Assembly: GCF_050948175.1 (NCBI RefSeq)
Contig: NW_027490528.1
Span: 1-64,000 of the forward strand
Length of the DNA: 64,000 nt
From: Xylocopa sonorina
Taxonomy: Eukaryota; Arthropoda; Insecta; Hymenoptera; Apidae
Direction of reading: 5' to 3'
In this document: positions 1 through 11,207 of the stretch, one piece after another
How the letters are laid out: each line of letters starts with the position of its first letter
Numbering within the stretch: position 1 is the stretch's first letter
The notes under the pieces: generated by a model
The model's database searches: none
Seen by the model: the letters and a program-made list of their open reading frames with translations, nothing else
What the model was told of the DNA's origin: nothing
Program-made: the position numbers and the translations under genes

Positions 1-165
1 AGGAAGTGTCGCATTCACATTCATTTGAAGTGTAGACGAGGAATACATAACACATCGCAAATCATATTATACCTTACCATGAAATATAGAAATGAGATGC
101 GATATCACGTTTTAAGAATCATAAGAACTCTATTGCTACGATTTGTAGACATCTGCAAACGCTAC

Positions 166-179
166 TTCCTTGCAAGGAA
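166..179. repeat. Perfect 14-bp palindrome at the monomer joint (first example)
   Basis: TTCCTTGCAAGGAA is identical to its own reverse complement. It lies across the joint of most monomers (monomer 166-174 and 1-5). The common alternative, class C, reads TTCCTAGCGAGGAA: the five-base arms TTCCT and AGGAA are kept while the four central bases change from TTGC/TGCA to AGCG. It could be a protein-binding dyad or a site able to form a small hairpin. No function is shown by the sequence alone. Confidence 0.85.
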
Positions 180-348
180 GTGTCGCATTTACATTCATTT
201 GAAGTGTAAACGAGGAATACATGATACTTCGCAAATCATATTGTATCTTACCATGAGACATAGAAATGAGATGCGATATCACGTTCCAAGAATCATTAGA
301 ACTCTATTGCTATGATACGCAGACATCTGCAAACGCTATTTCCTTGCA

Positions 349-522
349 AGGAAGTGTCGCATTTACATTCATTTGAATCGTAGACGAGGAATGCATAACA
401 CTTCGCAATGAATATTATATCTTATCACGAAACATAGATATGAGATGCAATATCTCGTTCTAAGAAGCACTAGAACTCTATTGCTACGATACCTGGACAT
501 CTGCAGACGCTATTTCCTAGCG
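349..522 (+). repeat. Example class B monomer (linked substitutions, two in-frame TGA elsewhere in class)
   Basis: Class B differs from class A by a block of substitutions that travel together: GAATCG for GAAGTG at monomer 27-32, ATGCAT for ATACAT at 43-48, TGA for ATC at 61-63, TTATC for TTACC at 74-78, AGATATG for AGAAATG at 88-94, and CAATATCTC for CGATATCGC at 100-108. It is often followed by TTTGAAC (TGA at 124-126) and GCTTCG at 135-140. Here the 61-63 stop and the CAATATCTC form are present, but 124-126 is AGA. Class B copies are scattered through the array, for example near 1276, 1782, 4547, 9597 and 61734, without one fixed spacing. Confidence 0.88.
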
Positions 523-696
523 AGGATGTGTCGCATTCACATTCATTTGAAGTGTAGACGAGGAATACATAACACTTCGCAAATCATATTATACCTTACC
601 ATGAAATATAGAAATGAGATGCGATATCGCGTTTTAGGAATCATAAGAACTCTATTGCTACGATACGTATACATCTGCAAACGCTATTTCCTTGCA
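523..696 (+). repeat. Example class A monomer (intact GCGATATCGC, open frame)
   Basis: This is a typical class A copy of the KYRNE subtype, used here to define landmarks. Class A has AAATCAT at monomer 59-65, TTACCATG at 74-81, AGAAATGAG at 88-96 and the palindrome GCGATATCGC at 99-108 (window 621-630). The + frame through the monomer has no stop, and since 174 is divisible by 3 it continues into the next copy. A subtype seen here has ATACCTTACCATGAAATAT in place of ATATCTTACCATGAAACAT. This copy also opens with AGGATG instead of AGGAAG. Confidence 0.9.
621..630. repeat. GCGATATCGC 10-bp palindrome (first example)
   Basis: The sequence is a perfect palindrome with a GATATC core, present in most class A copies at monomer 99-108. 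In class B it is changed on both arms to GCAATATCTC, and some copies have GCGATATCAC. It is therefore a class marker and would give an EcoRV ladder of 174-bp multiples in genomic DNA. Confidence 0.85.
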
Positions 697-1469
697 AGGA
701 AGTGCCGCATTTACATTCGTTTGAATCGTAGACGAGGAATACATGATACTTCGCAAATCATATTATATCTTACCATGAAACATAGAAAAGGGATGCGATA
801 TCGCATTTTTAGAAGCATTAGAACACTATTGCTACGATAGGTAGACATTTGCAAACGCTATTTCCTTGCAAGGAAGTGTCGCATTTACATTCATTTGAGG
901 TGTAGACGAGGAATACACGACACTTCGCAAATCATATTATATCTTACCATGAAACATAGAAATGAGATGCGATATCGCGTTCTAAGAAGCTTCAGAAATC
1001 CATTGCTACGATACGTAGACATCTGCAAACGCTATGTCCTTGCAAGGAAGTGTCGCATTTACATTCATTTGAAGTGTAGACGAGGAATACATGACACTTC
1101 GCAAATCATATTATATCTTACCATGAAACATAGAAACGATATGCGATATCACGTTTCAAGAATCATATGAACTCTATTGACATGATACGAAGACATCTGC
1201 AAACGCTATTTCCTTGCAAGGAAGTGTCGCATTTACTTTCATTTGAATCGTAGACGAGGAATGCATAACACTTCGCAATGAATATTATATCTTATCATGA
1301 AACATAGATATGAGATGCGATATCTCGTTTTAAGAAGCATTTGAACTCTATTGCTTCGATACGTAGACATCTCCAAACGCTATTTCCATGCAAGGAAGTG
1401 TCGCATTTACATTCATTTGAAGTGTAGACGAGGAATACATGATACTTCGCAAATCATATTATATCGTAC

Positions 1470-2310
1470 CATGAAGCATAGAAATGAGATGCGATATTGC
1501 GTTCTAAGAAGCAGATACGTAGACATCTGCTAACGCTATTTCCTAGCGAGGAAGTGTCGCATTCACATTCATTTGAAGTGTAGACGATGAATGCATAACA
1601 CTTCGCAAATCATATTATATCTTACCATGAAACATAGAAATGAGATGCAATATGGCGTTTTAAGGATCATAAGAACTCTATTGCTACGATACGTAGACAT
1701 CTGCAAACGCTATTTCCTTGCAAGGAAGTGTCGCATTTACTTTCATTTGAATCGTAGACGAGGAATGCATAACACTTCGCAATGAATATTATATCTTATC
1801 ATGAAACATAGATATGAGATGCAATATCTCGTTTTAAGAAGCATTTGAACTCTATTGCTTCGATACGTAGACATCTGCAAACGCTATTTCCTTGCAAGGA
1901 AGTGTCGCATTTACATTCATTTGAAGTGTAGACGAGGATTACATAACTCTTCGCAAATCATATTATATCTTACCATGAAACATAGAAATGAGATGCGATA
2001 TCGCGTTTTAAGAAGCATTAGAACACTATTGCTACGATAGGTAGACATTTGCAAACGCTATTTCCTTGCAAGGAAGTGTCGCATTTACATTCATTTGAAT
2101 CGTAGACGAGGAATGCATAACACATCGCAATGAATATTATATCTTATCATGAAACATAGAAATGAGATGCGATATTGCGTTCTAAGAAGCAGATACGTAG
2201 ACATCTGCTAACGCTATTTCCTAGCGAGGAAGTGTCGCATTCACATTCATTTGAAGTGTAGACGATGAATGCATAACACTTCGCAAATCATATTATATCT
2301 TACCATGAAA
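1470..2310. repeat. Two copies of a monomer with an 18-bp internal deletion
   Basis: Near 1511 and again near 2189 the sequence reads AAGAAGCAGATACGTAG, where normal copies have 18 more bases between AAGAAGCA and GATACG. Both copies also share GATATTGCG just before the deletion, CTGCTAACGC just after it and GACGATGAATGC further on. They are 678 bp apart (4 x 174 minus 18), so one deleted monomer with its flank was duplicated. I did not see this deletion elsewhere in the window. Confidence 0.85.
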
Positions 2311-2779
2311 CATAGAAATGAGATACTATATCGCGTTCTAAGAAGCATCAGAAATCCATTGCTACGATACTGGACATCTGCAAACGCTATTTCCTTGCGA
2401 GGAAGTGTCGCATTTACATTCATTTGATGTGTAGACGAGGAATACATGACACTTCGCAATTCATATTATATCTTACCATGAAACATAGAAATGAGATGCG
2501 ATATCGCGTTTTAAGAATCATAAGAACTCTATTGCTACGATACGTAAGACATCTGCAAACTCTATTTCCTTGCAAGGAAGTGTCGCATTTACATTCACAT
2601 GAAGTGTAGACGAGGAATACATAACACTTCGCAAATCATATTATATCTTACCATGAAACATAGAAATGAGATGCGATATCGCGTTTTAAGAAGCATTAGA
2701 ACTCTATTGCTACGATACGTAGACATCTGCAAACGCTATTTCCTAGCGAGGAAGTGTCGCATTCACATTCATTTGAATC
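2276..2779. repeat. Block repeated at 6803-7479
   Basis: Shared rare markers are GATACTGGACATC (one base missing, near 2366 and 6894), TTTGATGTGTAG, CGCAATTCATATT, GTAAGACATC (one base added, near 2543 and 7243) and ACATTCACATGAAG. The offset is 4527 in the first half and 4701 in the second half. The difference is exactly 174, so the second copy has one extra monomer between the two markers. Confidence 0.82.
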
Positions 2780-4505
2780 GTAGACGAGAAATGCATAACA
2801 CTTCGCAATGAATATTATATCTTATCATGAAACATAGATATGAGATGCGATATCGCGTTTTAAGAAGCATTAGAACACTATTGCTGCGATAGGTAGACAT
2901 TTGCAAACGGTATTTCCTTGCAAGGAAGTGTCGCATTTACATTCATTTGAATCGTAGACGAGGAATGCATAACACATCGCAATGAATATTATATCTTATC
3001 ATGAAACACAGATATGAGATGCAATATCTCGTTTTAAGAAGCATTTGAACTCTATTGCTACGATACGTGGACATCTGCAAACGCTATTTCCTTGCAAAGA
3101 AGTGTCGCATTTACATTCATTTGAAGTGGAAACGAGGAATACATGATACTTCGCAAATCATATTATATCTTACCATGAAACATAGAAATGAGTTGCGATA
3201 TCGGGGTTTTAAGAAGCATTAGAAAGCTATTGCTACGATACGTAGACATCTGCAGACGCTATTTCCTAGCGAGGAAGTGTCGCATTCACATTCATTTGAA
3301 GTGTAGACGAGGAATACATAACACATCGCAAATCATATTATACCTTACCATGAAATATAGAAATGAGATGCGATATCACGTTTTAAGAATCATAAGAACT
3401 CTATTGCTACGATAGGTAGACATCTGCAGACGCTACTTCCTTGCAAGGAAGTGTCGCATTTACATTCATTTGAAGTGTAAACGAGGAATACATGATACTT
3501 CGCAAATCATATTGTATCTTACCATGAGACATAGAAATGAGATGCGATATCACGTTTCAAGAATCATTAGAACTCTATTGCTATGATACGCAGACATCTG
3601 CAAACGCTATTTCCTTGCAAGGAAGTGTCGCATTTACATTCATTTGAATCGTAGACGAGGAATGCATAACACTTCGCAATGAATATTATATCTTATCATG
3701 AAACATAGATATGAGATGCAATATCTCGTTCTAGGAAGCACTAGAACTCTATTGCTACGATACCTGGACATCTGCAGACGCTATTTCCCAGCGAGGATGT
3801 GTCGCATTCACATTCATTTGAAGTGTAGACGAGGAATACATAACACTTCGCAAATCATATTATACCTTACCATGAAATATAGAAATGAGATGCGATATCG
3901 CGTTTTAAGAATCATAAGAACTCTATTGCTACGATACGTATACATCTGCAAACGCTATTTCCTTGCAAGGAAGTGTCGCATTTACATTCGTTTGAATCGT
4001 AGACGAGGAATACATGATACTTCGCAAATCATATTATATCTTACCATGAAACATAGAAAAGGGATGCGATATCGCATTTTTAGAAGCATTAGAACACTAT
4101 TGCTACGATAGGTAGACATTTGCAAACGCTATTTCCTTGCAAGGAAGTGTCGCATTTACATTCATTTGAGGTGTAGACGAGGAATACATGACACTTCGCA
4201 AATCATATTATATCTTACCATGAAACATAGAAATGAGATGCGATATCGCGTTCTAAGAAGCTTCAGAAATCCATTGCTACGATACGTAGACATCTGCAAA
4301 CGCTATATCCTTGCAAGGAAGTGTCGCATTTACATTCATTTGAAGTGTAGACGAGGAATACATGACACTTCGCAAATCATATTATATCTTACCATGAAAC
4401 ATAGAAATGATATGCGATATCACGTTTCAAGAATCATATGAACTCTATTGACATGATACGAAGATATCTGCAAACGCTATTTCCTTGCAAGGAAGTGTCG
4501 CATTT
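2765..4505. repeat. 1741-bp module, copy 1 of tandem pair
   Basis: The sequence from 2765 repeats from 4506 at an offset of 1741 (10 x 174 plus 1). The extra base is the CGGGGTTTT variant at about 3204, which replaces CGCGTTTT. Other shared markers are TTGCTGCGATAGG with CAAACGG, and TTCTAGGAAGCAC. The copy boundary was placed at the first mismatch upstream (ATTCAC against ATTTAC). Confidence 0.87.
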
Positions 4506-5800
4506 ACATTCATTTGAATCGTAGACGAGAAATGCATAACACTTCGCAATGAATATTATATCTTATCATGAAACATAGATATGAGATGCGATATCGCGTT
4601 TTAAGAAGCATTAGAACACTATTGCTGCGATAGGTAGACATTTGCAAACGGTATTTCCTTGCAAGGAAGTGTCGCATTTACATTCATTTGAATCGTAGAC
4701 GAGGAATGCATAACACATCGCAATGAATATTATATCTTATCATGAAACACAGATATGAGATGCAATATCTCGTTTTAAGAAGCATTTGAACTCTATTGCT
4801 ACGATACGTGGACATCTGCAAACGCTATTTCCTTGCAAAGAAGTGTCGCATTTACATTCATTTGAAGTGGAAACGAGGAATACATGATACTTCGCAAATC
4901 ATATTATATCTTACCATGAAACATAGAAATGAGTTGCGATATCGGGGTTTTAAGAAGCATTAGAAAGCTATTGCTACGATACGTAGACATCTGCAGACGC
5001 TATTTCCTAGCGAGGAAGTGTCGCATTCACATTCATTTGAAGTGTAGACGAGGAATACATAACACATCGCAAATCATATTATACCTTACCATGAAATATA
5101 GAAATGAGATGCGATATCACGTTTTAAGAATCATAAGAACTCTATTGCTACGATAGGTAGACATCTGCAGACGCTACTTCCTTGCAAGGAAGTGTCGCAT
5201 TTACATTCATTTGAAGTGTAAACGAGGAATACATGATACTTCGCAAATCATATTGTATCTTACCATGAGACATAGAAATGAGATGCGATATCACGTTTCA
5301 AGAATCATTAGAACTCTATTGCTATGATACGCAGACATCTGCAAACGCTATTTCCTTGCAAGGAAGTGTCGCATTTACATTCATTTGAATCGTAGACGAG
5401 GAATGCATAACACTTCGCAATGAATATTATATCTTATCATGAAACATAGATATGAGATGCAATATCTCGTTCTAGGAAGCACAAGAACTCTATTGCTACG
5501 ATACCTGGACATCTGCAGACGCTATTTCCCAGCGAGGATGTGTCGCATTCACATTCATTTGAAGTGTAGACGAGGAATACATAACACTTCGCAAATCATA
5601 TTATACCTTACCATGAAATATAGAAATGAGATGCGATATCGCGTTTTAAGAATCATAAGAACTCTATTGCTACGATACGTATACATCTGCAAACGCTATT
5701 TCCTTGCAAGGAAGTGTCGCATTTACATTCGTTTGAATCGTAGACGAGGAATACATGATACTTCGCAAATCATATTATATCTTACCATGAAACATAGAAA
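4506..5800. repeat. 1741-bp module, truncated copy 2
   Basis: It follows copy 1 directly and is almost identical over 1295 bp. I noticed one substitution (CACAAGAAC for CACTAGAAC near 5483). It departs from copy 1 at 5801, where copy 1 has AAAAGGG and this copy returns to AAATGAG and then the GAAGCTTCAG type. The last 446 bp of the module are missing or replaced by other monomers. Confidence 0.86.
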
Positions 5801-8247
5801 TGAGATGCGATATCGCGTTCTAAGAAGCTTCAGAAATCAATTGCTACGATACGTAGACATCTGCAAACGCTATTTCCTTGCAAGGAAGTGTCGCATTTAC
5901 TTCCATTTGAATCGTAGACGAGGAATGCATAACACTTCGCAATGAGTATTATATCTTATCATGAAACATAGATATGAGATGCGATATCGCGTTTTAAGAA
6001 GCATTAGAACACTATTGCTACGATAGGTAGACATTTGCAAACGCTATTTCCTTGCAAGGAAGTGTCGCATTTACTTTCATTTGAATCGTAGACGAGGAAT
6101 GCATAACACTACGCAATGAATATTATATCTTATCATGAAACATAGATAAGAGATGCAATATCTCGTTTTAAGAAGCATTAGAACTCTATTGCTACGATAC
6201 CTAGATATCTGCAGACGCTATTTCCTAGCGAGGAAGTGTCGCATTCACATTCATTTGAAGTGTAGACGAGGAATACATAACACTTCGCAAATCATATTAT
6301 ACCTTACCATGAAATATAGAAATGAGTTGCGATATCGGGGTTTTAAGAAGCATTAGAAAGCTATTGCTACGATACGTAGACATCTGCAAACGCTATTTCC
6401 TAGCGGGGAAGTATCGCATTCACATTCATTTGAAGTGTAGACGAAGAATACACAACACTTCGCAAATCATGTTATATCTTACCATGAGACATAGAAACGA
6501 GATGCGATATCACGTTTCAAGAATCATATGAACTCTATTGCTATGATACGTAGACATCTGCAAACGCTATTTCCTTGCAAGGAAGTGTCGCATTTACATT
6601 CATTTGAATCGTTGACGAGGAATGCATAACACTTCGCAATGAATATTATATCTTATCATGAAACACAGATATGAGATGCAATATCTCGTTTTAAGAAGCA
6701 TTTGAACTCTATTGCTTCGATACGTAGACGTCTGCAAACGCTACTTCCTTGCAAGGAAGTGTCGCATTTACATTCCTTTGAAGTGTAGACGAGGAATACA
6801 TGACACTTCGCAAATCATATTATATCTTACCATGAAACATAGAAATGAGATGCTATATCGCGTTCTAAGAAGCATCAGAAATCCATTGCTACGATACTGG
6901 ACATCTGCAAACGCTATTTCCTTGCGAGGAAGTGTCGCATTTACATTCATTTGATGTGTAGACGAGGAATACATGACACTTCGCAATTCATATTATATCT
7001 TACCATGAAACATAGAAATGAGATGCGATATCGCGTTTTAAGAAGCATCAGAAAGCTATTGCTACGATACGTAGACATCTGCAAACGCTATTTCCTTGCA
7101 AGGAAGTGTCGCATTTACATTCATTTGACATGTAGACGAGGAATACATATCGCTTCGCAAATCATATTATACCTTACCATGAAACATAGAAATGGGATGC
7201 GATATCGCGTTTTAAGAATCATAAGAACTCTATGGCTACGATACGTAAGACATCTGCAAACTCTATTTCCTTGCAAGGAAGTGTCGCATTTACATTCACA
7301 TGAAGTGTAGACGAGGAATACATAACACTTCGCAAATCATATTATATCTTACCATGAAACATAGAAATGAGATGCGATATCGCGTTTTAAGAAGCATTAG
7401 AACTCTATTGCTACGATACGTAGACATCTGCAAACGCTATTTCCTAGCGAGGAAGTGTCGCATTCACATTCATTTGAAGTGTAGACGAGGAACACATAAC
7501 ACTTCGCAATGAATATTATATCTTATCATGAGACATAGATATAGGATGCAATATCTCGTTTTAAGAAGCATTTGAACTCTATTGTTTCGATACGTAGACG
7601 TCTGCAAACGCTATTTCCTTGCAAGGAAGTGTCGCATTTACATTCCTTTGAAGTGTAGACGAGGAATACATGATACTTCGCAAATCATATTATATCTTAC
7701 CATGAAACATAGAAATGAGTTGCGATATCGGGGTGTTAAGAAGCATTAGAAAGCTATTGCTACGATACGTAGACATCTGCAAACGCTATCTCCTAGCGAG
7801 GAAGTATCGCATTCACATTCATTTGAAGTGTAGACGAAGAATACACAACACTTCGCAAATCATGCTATATCGTACCATGAGACATAGAAATGAGATGCGA
7901 TATCACGTTTCAAGAATCATATGAACTCTATTGCTATGATACGTAGACATCTGCAAACGCTATTTCCTTGCAAGGAAGTGTCGCATTTACATTCATTTGA
8001 ATCGTAGACAAGGAATGCATAACACTTCGCAATGAATATTATATTTTATCATGAAACATAGATATGAGATGCAATATCTCGTTTTAAGAAGCATTTGAAC
8101 TCTATTGCTCCGATACGTAGACATCTGCAAACGAGATTTCCTTGCAAGGAAGTGTCGCATTTACATTCATTTGAATCGTAGACGAGGAATGCATAACACT
8201 TCGCAATGAATATTATATCTTATCATGAAACATAGATATGAGATGCA
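5801..8247. repeat. Mixed satellite segment with a 1393-bp spaced block
   Basis: About 14 monomers of classes A, B and C without one clean internal period. The stretch from about 6310 to 6600 recurs at about 7703-7993, offset 1393 (8 x 174 plus 1). Both contain the CGGGG variant, GAAGAATACACAACAC and ATGAGACATAG. The 6803-7479 part is the second copy of the block at 2276-2779. Nothing non-satellite is seen. Confidence 0.8.
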
Positions 8248-11207
8248 ATATCGCGTTCTAAAAAGCATCAGAAATCCATTGCTACGGTACGTAGACATAT
8301 GCATACGCTATTTCCTTGCGAGGAAGTGTCGCATTTACAATCATTTGAATCGTAGACGAGGAATGCATAACACTTCGCAATGAATATTATATCTTATCAT
8401 GAAACATAGATAAGAGATGCAATATCTCGTTTTAAGAAGCATTAGAACTCTATTGCTACTATACCTAGACATCTGCAAACGCTATTTCCTTGCAAGGAAG
8501 TGTCGCATTTACATTCATTTGAAGTGTAGACGAGGAATACATGACACTTCGCAAATCATATTATATCTTACCATGAAACATAGAAATGAGATGCGATATC
8601 GCGTTCTAAGAAGCTTCAGAAACCCATTGCTACGATACGTAGACATCTGCAAACGCTATTTCCTTGCAAGGAAGTGTCGCATTTACATTCATTTGAAATG
8701 TAGACGAGGAATACATATCACTTCGCAAATCATATTTTACCTTACCATGAAACATAGAAATGAGATGCGATATCGCGTTTTAAGAATCATAAGAACTTTA
8801 TTGCTACGATACGTAGACATCTGCAAACGCTATTTCCATGCAAGGAAGTGTCGCATTTACATTCATTTGAAGTGTAGACGAGGAATACATAACACTTCGC
8901 AAATCATATTATATCTTACCATGAAACATAGAAATGAGATGCGATATCGCGTTTTAAGAAGCATTAGAACTCTATTGCTACGATACGTAGACATCTGCAA
9001 ATGCTATTTCCTAGCGAGGAAGTATCGCATTCACATTCATTTGAAGAGTAGACGAGGAATACATAACACTTCGCAATGAATATTATATCTCATCATGAAA
9101 CACAGATATGAGATGCAATATCTCGTTTTAAGAAGCATTTGAACACTATTGCTTCGATACGTAGACGACTGCAAACGCCATTTCCTTGCAAGGAAGTGTC
9201 GCATTTATATTCCTTTGAAGTGTAGACGAGGAATACATGATACTTCGCAAATCATATTATATCTTACCATGAAACATAGAAATGAGTTGCGATATCGGGG
9301 TTTTAAGAAGCATTAGAAAGCTATTGCTACGATACGTAGACATCTGCAAACGCTATTTCCTAGCGGGGAAGTATCGCATCCACATTCATTTGAAGTGTAG
9401 ACGAAGAATACACGACACTTCGCAAATCATGTTATATCCTACCATGAGACATAGAAATGAGATGCGATATCGCGTTTTAAGAAGCATTAGAACTCTATTG
9501 CTACGATACGTAGACATCTGCAAATGCTATTTCCTAGCGAGGAAGTGTCGCATTCACATTCATTTGAAGAGTAGACGAGGAATACATAACACTTCGCAAT
9601 GAATATTATATCTCATCATGAAACACAGATATGAGATGCAATATCTCGTTTTAAGAAGCATTTGAACACTATTGCTTCGATACGTAGACGACTGCAAACG
9701 CCATTTCCTTGCAAGGAAGTGTCGCATTTATATTCCTTTGAAGTGTAGACGAGGAATACATGATACTTCGCAAATCATATTATATCTTACCATGAAACAT
9801 AGAAATGAGTTGCGATATCGGGGTTTTAAGAAGCATTAGAAAGCTATTGCTACGATACGTAGACATCTGCAAACGCTATTTCCTAGCGGGGAAGTATCGC
9901 ATCCAAATTCATTTGAAGTGTAGACGAAGAATACACGACACTTCGCAAATCATATTATATCTTACCATGAAACATAGAAATGAGATGCAATATCGCGTTT
10001 TAAGAATCACAAGAACTCTATTGCTACGATACGTAGACATCTGCAAACGCTATTTCCATGCAAGGAAGTGTCGCATTTACATTCATTTGAAGTGTAGACG
10101 AGGAATACATAACACTTCGCAAATCATATTATATCTTACCATGAAACATAGAAATGAGATGCGATATCGCGTTTTAAGAAGCACTAGAAAGCTATTGCTA
10201 CGATACGTAGAGATCTGCAAACGCTATTTCCTAGCGAGGAAGTATCGCATTCACATTCACTTGAAGTGTAGGCGTGGAATACATAACACTTCGCAAATCA
10301 TGTTATATCTTACCATGAAACATAGAAATGAGATGCGATATCGCGTTTTAAGAATCATATGAACTCTATTGCTACGATACGTAGACATCTGCAAACGCTA
10401 TTTCCTAGCTGGGAAGTATCGCATTCACTTTCATTTGAAGTGTAGACGAAGAATACACAACACTTCGCAAATCATGTTATATCTTACCATGAAACATAGA
10501 TATGAGATGCGATATCACGTTTTAAGAATCATATGAACTCTATTGCTACGATACGTAGACATCTGCAAACGCTATTTCCTTGCAAGGAAGTGTCGCATTT
10601 ACTTTCATTTGAATCGCAGACGAGGAATGCATAACACTTCGCAATGAATATTATATCTTATCATGAAACATAGATATGAGATGCAATATCTCGTTTTAAG
10701 AAGCATTAGAACTCTATTGCTACGATACCTAGACATCTGCAGACGCTATTTCCTAGCGAGGAAGTGTCGCATTCACATTCATTTGAAGTGTAGACGAGGA
10801 ATACAAAACACTTCGCAAATCATATTATACCTTACCATGAAATATAGAAATGAGATGGGATATCGCGTTTTAAGAAGCATTCGAACTCTATTCCTACGAT
10901 ACGTAGACATCTGCAAACGCCATTTCCTTGCAAGGAAGTGTCGCATTTACATTCATTTGAATCGTAGACGAGGAATGCATAACACTTCGCAATGAATATT
11001 ATATCTTATCATGAAACATAGATATGAGATGCAATATCTCGTTTTAAGAAGCATTCGAACTCTATTGCTTCTATACGTAGACATCTGCAAACGCTATTTC
11101 CTTGCAAGGAAGTGTCGCATTTACGTTCATTTGAAGTGTAGACGCGGAATACATGACACTTCGCAAATCATATTATATCTTACCATGAAACATAGAAATG
11201 AGATGCG
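8248..11207. repeat. 2960-bp tandem duplication, copy 1
   Basis: The unit is 17 x 174 plus 2, the two extra bases being CGGGG variants near 9298 and 9821. Rare markers at its start are TTCTAAAAAGCATC, GCTACGGTACG and ACATATGCATACGC (8251-8320), which recur from 11211. Spot checks along the whole length, including the odd changes GACGACTGCAAACGCC, ATTTATATTCC and ATCCAAATTC, found no difference between the copies. Confidence 0.9.
8926..9952. repeat. 523-bp tandem duplication inside the 2960-bp unit
   Basis: Unit 1 is about 8926-9448 and unit 2 about 9449-9952 (3 x 174 plus 1). Both carry CTGCAAATGC, TTTGAAGAGTAG, GACGACTGC and CGGGGTTTT. One visible difference is ATCCACATTC against ATCCAAATTC. 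The same pair exists at 11886-12912 in the second 2960-bp copy, so this duplication came first. Confidence 0.87.

Larger units (their letters stand above)
1..1235. repeat. Partial, older copy of the 1741-bp module
   Basis: This stretch matches 3272-4506 base for base apart from about a dozen substitutions that I counted by eye, roughly 99% identity. Shared rare markers include the AGGATG variant at 523, ATACATCTGC for AGACATCTGC near 668, AAAAGGGATGCG near 786, GAAGCTTCAG near 986, and GACATGATACGAAG near 1169. The left limit is the window edge. Similarity ends near 1236, where TTTACTTTC replaces TTTACATTC. Confidence 0.85.

Noticed and set aside
966..1000. GAAGCTTC (HindIII-type palindrome) as a functional site
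   Set aside because: It is found only in one monomer subtype (near 986, 4259, 5826, 8610, 11570, 15576) and arises from CATTAG to CTTCAG changes; it is a marker of descent, not a general feature.
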